Shown: in pieces, positions 53,718 through 64,000 of the stretch | How the letters are laid out: each line of letters opens with the position of its first letter | How positions within the stretch are numbered: position 1 is the stretch's first letter | Origin: Rhabditoides inermis | Taxonomy: Eukaryota; Nematoda; Chromadorea; Rhabditida; Rhabditidae | DNA: 64,000 bases | Direction of reading: 5' to 3' | NCBI GenBank assembly: GCA_963966185.1 | Contig: CAWZYM010000016.1 | Span: forward strand, 197,001 to 261,000 | Translations under genes and position numbers: made by a program | The notes under the pieces: model-generated | What the model was told of the DNA's origin: nothing | Database searches by the model: none | The model's input: the letters and a program-made list of their open reading frames with translations, nothing else

Positions 53718-54334
53718 TCTCCCTCTCTCCCTCTCTCCCTCTCCCCCCTCTCTCTCTCTCTCTCGATTCTATGTGTTTCTTTTACTAACCCGATTGTGTT
53801 CAGGTGCCGGCCCCTCAGCAGGCGTCGCAGGGCGGTATGCACGCGGCGGCATACCCTCCGGGAGGAGCCATGTCGGGTGCGGGCGGGGCGAGCGATCCTG
53901 CCAGGACAGTGGTGCAGGCGGCGCGCAGCTCGCAGCTCGAGCCCGTCTTCGTCGCCGCTCCGAATAGTGTCCACTCGCGGCGGGTACTGCACAGCGAGAC
54001 GTACCTGCGATACATTGAGTCGCTGTCGACTCGACAGCGCACGGTCAGCAAGTACGAGCGGTCGCTGACGGCTCGGCCTAGGCAGCTGCAGATGCAGAAT
54101 GGACAGAGGCTGCCGACGAGTTGGATCAAGGTGAGGAGGGAGGGAGGGAGGGAAAGAGAGAGAGGGAGAGAGAGAGAGAGAGCGTTCTCACCTACGTGCT
54201 TTCAGGATGTCGGCGGCGGTCGCGCGGCAGCCAAGGAGGAGGACGTGACGCGCGCTCTTTGGAAGCTGAGGGATCAGATCCTTGAGTCGACCGTCTCCAT
54301 CTCCATCGAGCGGGACTATGTCGGCGCGCTCTAA
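41435..54334 (+). CDS. pbrm-1: Polybromo (PBRM1/BAF180), about 1954 residues, 43 exons
   Basis: Chromatin-targeting subunit of the PBAF SWI/SNF remodeller. All 43 exon phases close. Bromodomains, with the exons giving their ZA-loop signatures: BD1 SDPEYYKAVSSPIDL (42275-42422), BD2 EFPTYYEKIAHPIDL (43006-43078), BD3 YYPDYYDEIARPMSL (44015-44132), BD4 YPEYYRVIERPIDL (45451-45582), BD5 EYPDYYEVIKKPIDF (46770-46845), and a divergent BD6 (47272-48304). BAH1 spans 48458-49064 (VDLSEWESDGVSYSVPCYVY) and BAH2 49182-50021 (CVLVFNPGKATCDVMRIDRL). An HMG box follows (52242-52706: SGYILFSAEIRKRIM), then two C2H2 fingers (52813-53201: CRWLNC...H..H, CMWHTC...H..H), a Gln/His-rich stretch (53259-53606) and a coiled C-terminus. 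The last intron-exon junctions are strong. AATAAA occurs at about 54615. Confidence 0.95.
48600..48725. repeat. Hexanucleotide CCCTCT minisatellite in a pbrm-1 intron
   Basis: About fifteen tandem CCCTCT units flanked by (CT)n, in the intron between the two BAH1 exons. Confidence 0.9.
50195..51770 (+). other. Long pbrm-1 intron with an internal GC-rich island
   Basis: At 1.58 kb this is by far the longest intron of the gene. Its centre (about 50800-51240) is GC-rich with many CG dinucleotides, unlike the AT-rich flanks. It separates the BAH2-end exon (50102-50194) from the exons encoding the linker, HMG box and zinc fingers. A GC-rich core of similar look lies upstream of the main start. An internal promoter for a short HMG/zinc-finger isoform is conceivable; no first exon could be fixed. 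Confidence 0.4.
51955..52024. repeat. ATTG tetranucleotide microsatellite in a pbrm-1 intron
   Basis: About seventeen perfect units of (TTGA)n running up to the TGTAG acceptor at 52026. Shorter tracts of the same unit occur in the next two introns (52207-52238, 52544-52580). Confidence 0.9.
53634..53764. repeat. CT-rich microsatellite in a pbrm-1 intron
   Basis: (CT)n with interspersed CCCTCT units in the intron 53607-53803. Confidence 0.9.
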
Positions 54335-55044
54335 GCCCCGCCCCCGCAAACCCCGCCCTCTCTGATCTCGCCTCACTCACCCCCACTCCTCACTCCACGC
54401 GCCATGTGGAGCACTCGAATCGTTACGGTGATTGTTTTGTTGCCTCGGCAGTCTGATTGTTGTCTGGTTGAGTGTGTGTTTTTGTATTGGTTGTATCACT
54501 TGATGTACACTGAGGCCGACTTATGTTTTTACTATTTGCATTGATTGTGTTACTGAAAAGTATTACTATTTGTATGTTTGTGTCCAAGGGTCTCCGTTCA
54601 TATTTATTATCATAATAAATTTGTTTTGCGAATCGTTGCTTACGGTATGCTGGGGATGTGTTGTGCGAGTGTGCGTTTCAACGCTGTAATATCACGGTTG
54701 GTGAATCGATTAAATGATTTATCGATCCATAGATATGTATCATTCGGTGCGGAGATCTCTCGGTTATTGGTTGAACAATAGAGGAAACGAGTTAGTGACA
54801 GTATACACACTTCCTGCCGCAGCAGTGAGTTGGTAAAGCCGTGTGCAATGTATAGAGCAAGAGAGGGAAGACAGGGTAGGCACAACAAGTGAGCTCCCGA
54901 AGTGAAACGATGAAAGACTCGATTGCGACTGCTTAGATCGCGTGTTCTCTGAAGGCCGATCCCCACTTTTCAAGTGACTTGAGATGACCTCAAGAACTTG
55001 GCAGGGTCTCTTCGAAACGGGGGAAGGTGTCCGAAGAGAGGCGT
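54335..55044. other. 3' spacer after pbrm-1
   Basis: Holds the pbrm-1 3' untranslated region (AATAAA near 54615) and about 400 nt with no supported gene before the convergent membrane-protein gene. Confidence 0.5.
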
Positions 55045-58000
55045 CTAGAAGCTGGTTGGGTAGTCGATGTTCTTGTTGCAGACGAGAACGGTGGGCTGCG
55101 AGAGTCGCCTCTTCTCGGCGCGGCGACAGTGCGCACGGAACGAGTACGCCATTGACGCCTAGGAGAAAGAGAGATAAGAGGTGAGATTCGCGAGGACTAC
55201 TGTTTCTGTCTCTTCTACAAGTGAGCTGTGGCGAGTGAACGCCTAGGAGAATGAGAGGCGAGAGTTTATGTTTGATATCTCTAGGAGTACTGCTACTTTT
55301 GGACTGTAGCGTTTTGTTATTACTGCGTCTCGCTGACCTGCCACATGGAGTAGAAGAGGACACCGAAGAGGAGAGCATAGATGCCGGCACAGGTGGCGTA
55401 GTACACCTCGTTGCGCTCAGAGTACAGGGCTGAATTTGCATATTGGAGAGAGGAGAGGAGGGAGGGAGAGAGTGAGGGAGTGAGGGGGGGAGAGAGAGGG
55501 AGTGAGGGGGGGAGAGAGAGAAAGGGAGAGAAGGAGGCAGATAGAGAAGAGAGAGAGGTGACTCACTGTCGTACGCCCAGTTCATGACCATGATGATGTA
55601 GTAGTACTTGAAGAAGAAGTAGAACGAGAAGATGAGCAGCGCATACGCTGCCAGCATCGCGTGCATGCACTGAATTGTCGTAGTGAGAAATCACAAAATT
55701 GCGCGGTTTGTGCAGACAGAGTGTGATTTGTGCGCGTTTCTCACCGACACGGCGAGCAGTGGCCACATCATCCACGATTTCTTGATGTAGATGGCGGCAG
55801 CTGTGAGCAGGGTGATTGAAAGTGGCAGCAGGGTTACGAACCAGGCACGCTGAAGTAGAATCAATGATTATGTTCCCCTCTTCATGCTTTGTGTTCACAA
55901 TGTTGTTGTACCACCAAATCATAAAAAAGTTATGAGCATTTGCAATTCAAAAAAAAATTAAAAATTTCTTTTTTTGGACGTGGTGATTATCCAGCCTTCG
56001 ATAGCAACTTATTTTGGTTAGTTTATGAAAATGTAACCTCTAACAAGTGTAAAAACGCTTTTGTTTCAAAAATCGCAGAGTACGTCTTATGAGATATCGG
56101 CTTTGAATGTTGCAGACTCGCGAACATGACTGCTAAAACCGAATCATACAAACACTATAGTAATATACTTTTGTGCGATGTTTATCGGATACTTATCATT
56201 TAAAAAAGTTCAAAACAAACTTGTTTTCCATAAACAAATACAAATATACGGGAAAAAGAGACGCAGAGATAAATCATCTGTAGTCGCTGCATATTTAATA
56301 GAAAAAAACATTTGATGTGCCTATTCTCTCAGAGTTTGCGTGATATACATCTGAAGTCTGAACTTTTGTGATCACCTTCCACTTGAGGTATGAGGCGACT
56401 CCGGCGCCTGAGAGAGCGATGCACGAGACGAATAGGATGATGTAGAGACCGACCTAGAAGGGGTCAGGATGAAGGAAATCGAACGTCGTTGATTTGCGAC
56501 ATATCAAAATTGATCAAATTTCGAGAGTAGTCAGAATACTGTAAATTTGAATTGACTGTCAGCTGCAGATTGCATAAGACGGAGAAGATGAGCACCAATT
56601 CTGTTTTCTACTTTCTCCATTCCGACAGCCAGCTTGACTGACCGAGAGTGGGGCGCGTCCGCGCAGGCACAGATCCCGCGGGTCCTTCTCCTCACCCTTG
56701 TACACTCCCTGCGGCGCGCCCATCACCTAAACACATCTGTATAATAACAATCATATACACATGGATGAGAGCACCATGACCAAAACACAACACATTATAG
56801 CAGACACTCATGTACACATGGATCGGATGACCACATTATGTTACAACAGAAAGTCATGTACGTATGGATGAGCATCATTTTCAAGTGGGTGGTTACTACA
56901 CCACTAGTATGTGATGTGGATAATGCTAGTGATGAATAGTCAGGATGAGAGATTTGGATATGGATCGATCAGATCAAGCACCGCCGGAAATGCCATGCAT
57001 GGCATCTTCTGATAAACGAGAGAGAAGGGACACGGCAATTAATAAAGTGGGACATGAATGTGTGTGCAATGGCATTGGAATGTGCAGCGGATAAGTGAAA
57101 CCACTATGATCTATTGACATGGATTATGACTGATGACGCAGCCTTGCAAGACACGAAAAAGTAGATCTTTTCGGTGCGCGACACTGTAACACTGAAGGGA
57201 GATCGAAATGGTTCGAGTGGCTGTGGAGGAAAACGCATAGATATGAGGTTTGAGCGATGGATGTGGTTTTGAGAGATCGCGGTGGTCTGAGAGACGACCT
57301 CAGAAGTGTTTCGGGCGGGTGTGGATGGATGGGTGATAGTGCGAACTCTCGAAACGGGTCGGTCCCGCCAGCGACGATGGCGGAACACAAAACGACATTG
57401 CACGCGCATTTCGCGCAACAAACGCGTGCGCGCCGATTAATTGACGCCTCCGATCAGGAATAGGCATATATATGCGGTGTGGGAGAAGCCGCGAATTATG
57501 GGGGCGAGTTCTTAGAGGACGATTGAGATTGGATCTTGTGTTTATGTTGCGGTTGTGAAGGACGAGGAGTATGCGGGTGGAAGGAAATTCAATTACAAGG
57601 AATGGAATGAACAAGAATATGGATTGGACGAGCCACTGAGACGCGCAACAACGCGAACCAAAAACCGTGTATGACGCCGTGGCTTCGACTTCCAAATTCG
57701 AAACGTGAACGGTCATCTGGAGAGTTTACGATCTCCGGCTGATTGTTGCATGAGTTGATAGTGACTAGGATGGAGGAATGTGCGCGTGTGTTAGTGTGCT
57801 TGTTGCAGGCGGCTAGCCTAAACGGGTTCCCTCCAAGAGTCATTTCGGACAACGGCCATTCGGCCACAGTCACGCCTAGTCACGCCTGCCAAGATAACGG
57901 GATCATACGATTTGTACCAGTAGAGTCCTGTAGAATTGACGAGATAATGGCGTTGACGACGGGATATGAGGGTATTTTGGGGGTGTAGATTTGGATCTAG

Positions 58001-58579
58001 GCGGCGGCCGTTCGGTGGGCGCGCGTATTTCAAGGATTCACGTCGATCGAAAACGGGGATAAGTGGATAGTGGAAGGCGCAAACGCGCGAGCACCAAAAC
58101 ATGACAGCCAACTTGTCAATCCAACTATCCAACCCCACAACCCTCACATAGAATTCTGAGCAGCGAAACGGTAAATCAGTGGCGGTAATATGTGGGCGAA
58201 ACGAGTGGGATTAATCAATGCGAAGAATGGGCAGTGTCTCGCGGATCTACCACAGAGAGAAAAGCCGAATCTGTTAGACTGATCGGTAGAGAGGGGTGAG
58301 AGAGTGGGTGGATGTGAGAGGGGCAGAGAGATGTGGTGGACAGGATCTGGGAGTTGTAGATATTTGCGGGCGATGAACGCGTGCGAGATATGTCCGCTCG
58401 TGCAAGAGTGTGAAATATGAGTGAGTGGCTTTGAGCGAAAGATTTCAACGGGGAAGAAGATGGCAGGCGCAAGTGGATTTTGGAAGACGCGCGTTCGACA
58501 AAAAGAGAAATGGAAAATCGGAGCGAGTAGCGCTAGTGGTTTCTTGCTCTCAAGCCGACTGTATAGCGAAGACACGCAC

Positions 58580-58627
<48 letters not shown>

Positions 58628-59102
58628 ACATGGAATATGCATTCCGATTTGACGCCTTTTTGTTTCGTTTCAAAACTTCCTTACCGCGATTTGCAGTCGC
58701 ATTGTTGCGACGTGTTCGATGAGTGTTAAGGAGTTCTGATCACTCACCTTATCAGTCGGCTTTATACCGATGGTGATAGTGAAGTTGGAGAAGTAGGCCG
58801 TGTTAACGCAATTCATCTTCCACGCTGGCAGAACGAGGAATAATGAGCTGATCTGTGCAAGTGCGCCCCTTATAGGCCGTTCTGCCACTGATTTGGCATT
58901 GCAAAAAGCGGTAGGATGGTGGGAAGATATGAAACATCAAACGTGCCGGGATCGCCTATCCGATGATATGGCAGTGAACGAGACGGATCACGCATGAGAA
59001 CCTCCAACGTCCCTCGATAAGGAAAGTGTCTAGTGTGACATTGAAAAGATGTGCTAAACGGTCAGAATGCAAGCTAGCTGGGAACAGTTTGCCGCGGGTC
59101 AT
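55045..59102 (-). CDS. Multi-pass membrane protein of unknown function, about 263 residues
   Basis: Exons 58852-58748, 56726-56643, 56453-56376, 55849-55745, 55669-55567, 55429-55338 and 55158-55045 are well supported. A candidate first exon 59102-58992 starts with an ATG and joins in phase 0, but is less certain. After a Cys/Asn-containing lumenal segment (NCVNTAYFSNFTITIG) and a charged loop (YKGEEKDPRDLCLRGRAP) come five hydrophobic helices: VGLYIILFVSCIALSGAGV, AWFVTLLPLSITLLTAAAIY, MLAAYALLIFSFYFFF, a shorter helix near WMMWPLLAVS, and ATCAGIYALLFGVLFYSMW. A cytoplasmic tail follows (FRAHCRRAEKRRLSQP..., ending DYPTSF). I cannot name the family. The second intron is 2 kb. Confidence 0.72.
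55443..55545. repeat. GA-rich tract in the membrane-protein gene
   Basis: GGGAGAGAGAG and GAGTGAGGGGGG units, the latter in tandem near 55470-55520, within the intron 55430-55566. Confidence 0.85.
58578..58622. repeat. GA microsatellite
   Basis: Pure (GA)n in the 2-kb intron of the membrane-protein gene. Confidence 0.9.
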
Positions 59103-59587
59103 TTATTAGGTGAGTGGACGGCTACCGACTCGGAGGTTGAAAAAGCCAGTACGGGTGGCTGAATGTAGCGATTTCACGAAGACTTTATGGTGTAGACGTA
59201 TTGACTGCCATAAAACAGAGGGAAGCGTTTCAAATTTCGATAAAGTGAACAGTTCACGCCCTGAAGGAGTGGACACTGCTGCTTTCTGGAAAAGAGAGGA
59301 GTCGCCTCTAGGAAACTCGTTAGATCAAAGTCGCGCGATAGATGCACACGACTCATCTGTAGTGTGTTGTCTGTCCATTTTTTCCACACACATATCCCAA
59401 ATTAGGAAACTGGAATCGTACAGGCGGAGGCATTGCGTTATGGATGTATTTTTGTCTGATGTTATCTATGCATGTGCTTTTGGATGGATGGGAGAGACAG
59501 AAAGGCGTTATTGGATAATTGTAACGTCATTGCTAAGTTATGGATGGAATCATGGAAATCATGGAAATGAACTAATTGATTTGAGAG

Positions 59588-62500
59588 ATGGAAGCGAAGA
59601 GGCGCAAGCTGGAGGAGAGCGGGGAGGGAGGAGGAGCAGGTGCGGGGTCGCCGGCTGGATCCAGCAGCTCTGGCATGTCGACGAGGAGGGATGCGAAAGG
59701 TGCGTTTTGAGTATATTTCGAGCAGTGTATCTTCGATTTTATTGTTTCGAATGTGTTTAGCGGACTTGCTGACTCGTTTAGCACAATGTCTACCTCACAG
59801 ATTTATTGCGAGAACAGTGTGAGAGCCTTGCAGTCCGCCCGCCCCGCTCGTCTCGCCCGTTCGATGCGGGCCGCTTCTCCGCTGTGTGCACGGAGGCGCG
59901 GCTGAAGGGCAGGGAGATGCTCGACCTGCATGGGCTGCTGGGCGAGATGAAGAAGGTGAGCCATTGCATGTTGCTATTCACTACTCTTCAACGCATCTCT
60001 GCACGAGTGGTTGCGAGCGCGTAGTAATGTTTTTTTCTTCGTTGGCGCTCCGCAGTTGCGATGCATGGAACTGATCGCATCATTGGTGTGATGTGTAGTG
60101 AAGTATTACCACAATTGATCACCTTCTTCGCCAGGTGCTGGTGTGCTCGTCGTCTGTGTCGTTCTTCATCCAGCCCTCGCGCACCCTCTTCCCCTCATTT
60201 ATCGCCCTCCTCACACACGCCGTAGAGAAGGTCGTCGACGGGAGGTGAGTGAAGGATTCTTTATAGTTGTCTATCCATTCCCACACTTGTGTCCCGTCAT
60301 TGTGAAGACAACGAGGTTAGATGAGTATTCCAAAATCGTGGTCAGTCTTTCGCTCTTCGAATTCTCAGAAATCGTGATCTTTCGCGCTTCGAATTCTTAG
60401 AAATATTGGAGTGATACTAGTATCTTTCCAGCCTGGAGTGGCCGTCCATTCTCCGCCTGTGTGTCTCTATCCTCGGCAACTGCTGCCACGTACTCACAGC
60501 AGCGTGTCTCGAGCTCGTCCGTCCACACCTCCACTTTGTTCCGCTCGCCGGTCAGTGGGCGGGGCCTGGAGAGGCGGGGCCAGCACTATACGGTATATCG
60601 AAACGTGGAGTTTATGGGGTTTAGGTCGTTTACTGGAGAGCAGCCGCATTTCGTGCGACATTCGCGCCTCTTCGCTGCGACTCGTGGGAAATCTGTGCGC
60701 GCACAAGGTGGGCGGGGTTTGCGGGGGCGGAGTCAGTGCGCTAGTTTTCAGGAGACAGCCCTATCGATCACGCAGTCGTCAACGCTGGTCGATCGAGTGT
60801 GTGTGCTGATAGGAGACGAGAATAAGGTGAATTTTAAGTGTGAGAATTCGAGAGCTGCACAACAAACATGGACTGTTCACACACAGGCATGCCAGAAGTT
60901 TGCCCTCCGCACGATTCGCCTTCTCGCATCCGGAGGATTCGCCAAGGTAAACAAAAGGGTAGACAGGCTAAACAAACGTACTATACAGTAGTTTATTTAC
61001 ACCAGCATACTATGAGAAAACACCGACTCTTCTACCAACTACCCATATTTTTGTGGTTGTACAGTGGTACGAACCGCTTTCGAGTGAGAGAGTGTGAGAT
61101 GCGTCCCGCAAAATATACACAAAGCTGCGTGTGTGTGGGGAGATAGTGAAATGGGGGGGGGGGGTAAACAGGGTAGATAACAGCTAACACAAAGCGAGTA
61201 TACGGTGTACTCCGCACCGGCGAAGCGTTGGGAGTGCCGCGCAAACAAAAGTGCAATGGGAGTACGTGGGGCTATTTACAATACGTGGGGGAGAGATACC
61301 GGGGCTGTCGTGGGTGTCCTGAATCGATCGATGATCGTGGATAGGGGAGGAGGAGGAGATGCTTAGTCCTTCCTGGGCTGCTGAACAACGTGATGGGTCT
61401 GCAATGGGAGGGGTGAGGACGAGGAGAAGAAAGAGAAAGAGGCCTCACCTTGACGAAGCGAGTGTGTATCTGGTGGGTGGGCAACGGCTTGTTGTGGCAC
61501 TTCTCCACAGCCGCCGTCGGGAAGTCAACGGCCGCCTACAAAATGCACCTTTGATATTTCGAAATGTCATTTTAGCCTTGAAATGGACTTTGGCGCTATT
61601 ACTCAAGCGACATTTTGTGCGTTTCTACGCCACATGTTCTCTCGTTAATGGGCGGTTAGAGACATTTCAGTATACGGTATGCGATTCAGCATACCCGTGC
61701 CTAGAAACAAATCTGGTCTCTACTCTTCTTAAATATGGTTCTCGTGTTCGATTAGAGTCTAATCGCGTACTAGAGGTATGTACTGCTATATCAATTCACT
61801 CACTTCTTACTCTACTCCGTGACTACTATGTGACTACTCGCTCATCCCTCTTACAAGTGGATATGGAGTAGATCTCTTCCCTTCCCTCTCTCTTATCCTC
61901 CCTTCTTCTCTCTCTCTACCTCTTCCCCTACCTGCTGGTTCATCTCGTGCTTGGTGACCACGTGCTCGGAAGGCGCAATGTCGATCTCGCTCGACTCGCT
62001 CGAAGTGCGCGTGTTGCTCTCCGAGTGGCGGCGCGCCTGCAACATACCAACTGTGGGCGGGGCTTGCGGGAGCGGGGCGTACCTTCCTGGAGATGCGCAT
62101 GCCGCCGGCCTTGGTCGCCGGAAGGTGGCCGGCCTTGGTGTGCTGCTCAACGTCCATGATGAATGCGTGAGAGAAGGTTTGAGGAGAGCTGCAAGTGGTG
62201 GAGTGAGACAATGGATGGAAATGTTAGCGGAAAGCAATTGCGAAACACACGGTCGTACACACACACATTTCAATGGGAACGTGGCGACGCGAAGTGAGCA
62301 GTGTTCGAATGCGAGAGGCGAGTTGTTATTCAACCACGAGGGGCGGGGCGAACGTGGTCACATGCCCCGCAGAGACGCAGGGGCTAGGGTACTCCGAGAG
62401 GCGAGAGACCGGACAGCGCGCGTGGTCGATCGCAGAACACAGCGAGAAAGTTTGAATGGAAAGAATGGAACTGGTATTGCTTCGGTAAACGAGTCAAGGA

Positions 62501-64000
62501 CATGGGTGTTCCGGGGGCGGTTGCTGAGAATGGTTGGAAAGGAAGGCATGTTTCAGCAAGTGCTGCTCTCGAATGCCGGCTACTATCTGGGGAGGATGCT
62601 GGCGCCTCCGCTCGCTGAGGAGGCGGAGTCTGAGGGGGCGGAGCCACCGCCGCCACTGGCAGACGGGCAGGAGAAAGAGATACTGGACACACTGAAGGCG
62701 ATGGCGCGACATTCGATCAAGAATACGGGAAGACAGCTGGCTAGCAGGTGCGCATAAATGGAAGGATACAATTGAATTGCTATTACAATATGCTTCCGAC
62801 ACTACACATACGATGCTACAATAACAACTACAATGGATACAAACAACACTGATCCAAAGATAACATGTGAAATGAGACAGTGAGGCGGCGGCGACAACAA
62901 TGTTGTGTTGCGTGGTGAGTCAGTGGTGAGCGAGCCTTATATAGGGTGTGAGGGGCGGGGTGTAGAGGGATGCGTGGCCTTCCAGAATGTGCTATGACAC
63001 GCGCATCATTGCGAAACCGCGATCAGCGAATGACGGGCGTGCGCGGGAAGCGCTTGTCTTTTTCTTTATGGTTTGTTGTGGTCATGTGATGTGCGAAAAC
63101 ACACGCGCCGATCCCGGTCACATGAACAAAAGTCAGTTCTTTACCACACTTCCGATTGGGCGTTCCGTGGTGAGAGGAGAGAGAGAGAGGAGAGAGAGAG
63201 AGAGAGGAGAGAGAGAGGAGAGAGAGAGAGGAGAGAGAGAGGAGAGAGGGGAGAGAGAGATTGGAGTGATCAGAGATTGCAGATATACAAAGTCGGTAGG
63301 AAAGTGCAATGTTTTGCGTGCCGCTGAGCGACAGTGATGTGTGCACACACAATCGCCCTGGTCATCTTTCGTGCATATTTCAAAATGATAATGTTGTTTT
63401 GTTACGCAGCAAATAATGCTATCTATTTGCGAAGGTTCATGCTCACGCGTTTCATAAATAGCCCGTTTAAAAGTAGTTTGATCTAAAAGTTCATGTACAA
63501 TGAATGCGTGTGGATTTGGAATGAGAACAGAGAGGGAGGGAATGTTGTAGACTGCACTTTCTTTCGTCTCCTGGAGAGTACTTCCCTGCACTTTTTAGGG
63601 TCTTTGTTCGCCACGCGATCTCTGAACAACGAAATGTCGCACAAACCAGTCTACGCGAAGTAGTACTGTTTTGGCCAAAATCGTATTTCCGAAAACTAAT
63701 TTCGACCACGAGTTGTTTTTGGCTCGCTCACATGTCCACGTGAACACAATTAGTACGGTTTCGGCAGATAAGCGCGAGAGATAAATTGGTTTCGGGGACA
63801 ATGATGTCAAACAAGCGATCAAAGAGCGATTCTAAAAGGTTCTAATTTGGCTAACCTGATGCGTGATCAGCGAGCAAGACACGGACAAATCGCTCAAAGA
63901 GGTTCTAATGCAGGAAACGATTGGGGTGACTGTTCGGATTCTAGCGAGTGCTCTCCCCGTCTGCTGGATCTCTTCCTCTCCGATGGAAACGAGGCGGCCA
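59588..64000 (+). CDS. Armadillo-type repeat protein (3' incomplete at window edge)
   Basis: Exons 59588-59699, 59801-59955, 60135-60244, 60432-60550, 60625-60707, 60752-60826, 60887-60946, 62557-62747 and 63871 to the edge. The N-terminus is basic then Gly/Ser-rich (MEAKRRKLEESGEGGG), followed by helical repeats typical of ARM/HEAT folds: FFIQPSRTLFPSFIALLTHA, ILRLCVSILGNCCHVLTAAC, RASSLRLVGNLCAHKE, FALRTIRLLASGGFAK, LSNAGYYLGRMLAPPL. I cannot assign a specific family (ARMC5-like was considered). In the last exon the arm-like frame (SLKEVLMQETIGVTVRILAS) continues one frame over (RLLDLFLSDGNEAA), implying one missing C near 63957. dap-1 lies antisense in the 60947-62556 intron. Confidence 0.75.
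61363..62157 (-). CDS. dap-1: Death-associated protein 1 homologue, 100 residues, nested in an intron
   Basis: Four exons, 62157-62083, 62036-61932, 61535-61449 and 61398-61363, each a multiple of three. DAP1 is a small proline-rich protein linked to autophagy and mTOR signalling. Both conserved ends of the family are present: MDVEQHTKAGHLPATKAGG with MRISRK at the N-terminus (human DAP1 has TKAGHPPAVKAGGMRI) and the C-terminal FPTAAVEKCHNKPLP...VVQQPRKD. The middle is Ser/Glu-rich (SESNTRTSSESSEIDIAPSE). The whole gene lies within one intron of the armadillo-type gene on the opposite strand. Confidence 0.93.
63175..63262. repeat. GA-rich minisatellite in the armadillo-gene intron
   Basis: Tandem GAGAGAGG-type units of slightly varying length. 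Confidence 0.85.

Noticed and set aside
54764..55666. 300-codon minus-strand frame reading through the membrane-protein locus
   Set aside because: It runs through introns and GA repeats. The spliced frame gives hydrophobic helices with correct splice sites, whereas this frame is low complexity.
57104..58575. Several minus-strand frames of 88-143 codons
   Set aside because: They overlap each other in different frames, lack family likeness and sit inside a long intron; no acceptor-donor pairs bound them.

Overview
The window is eukaryotic. Short spliced genes on both strands, GT..TTTCAG-type introns often under 100 nt, 3' splice acceptors sitting just upstream of start codons, and ERM-1, HSR-9, DAP-1 and DEG/ENaC homologues all point to a nematode (rhabditid or diplogastrid grade; the species cannot be named from sequence alone). 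Exons are GC-rich, introns and spacers AT-rich, and GA/CT microsatellites sit inside many introns.

Layout, left to right. 0.8-8.2 kb, minus: a gene resembling HD-PTP/PTPN23 (C. elegans EGO-2), with recognisable PTP and central-domain exons and weaker BRO1-like exons; its frame is broken several times and one of its introns appears to be AT-AC. 9.0-9.8 kb, minus: a small four-exon gene of unknown function. 11.9-16.9 kb, minus: complete erm-1 (ezrin/radixin/moesin) with two alternative first exons. 19.7-24.4 kb, plus: exocyst subunit Exo84 (exoc-8). 24.7-26.2 kb, minus: GINS subunit PSF2. 26.9-31.6 kb, plus: a DEG/ENaC channel, followed by a 61-residue UPF0057/PMP3 membrane peptide. 32.5-33.35 kb, minus: unknown protein. 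33.8-38.1 kb, minus: 53BP1-like hsr-9 (tandem Tudor plus BRCT). 38.6-39.2 kb, plus: ribosomal protein S19. 39.7-40.6 kb, minus: BCNT/CFDP1 (SWC5-like). 41.4-54.3 kb, plus: a 43-exon polybromo (pbrm-1). 55.0-59.1 kb, minus: a multi-pass membrane protein of unknown function. 59.6 kb to the right edge, plus: an armadillo-type repeat protein, incomplete at the edge, with dap-1 nested antisense in one of its introns.

The genes are mostly housekeeping: chromatin (polybromo, BCNT, 53BP1-like), replication (PSF2), translation (RPS19), exocytosis (Exo84), cortex (ERM-1). No CRISPR, phage or bacterial-type system is present. The most interesting signals are splicing oddities (AT-AC and GC-AG introns), the concentrated frame damage in the HD-PTP-like locus, a TTAA-flanked MITE carrying tRNA-like promoter boxes, a second dispersed repeat family, and two antisense intron-nested frames. 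Exon joins were derived by hand from splice motifs, codon phase and family knowledge; phases close for every gene called complete, but positions may be off by one or two bases in places.
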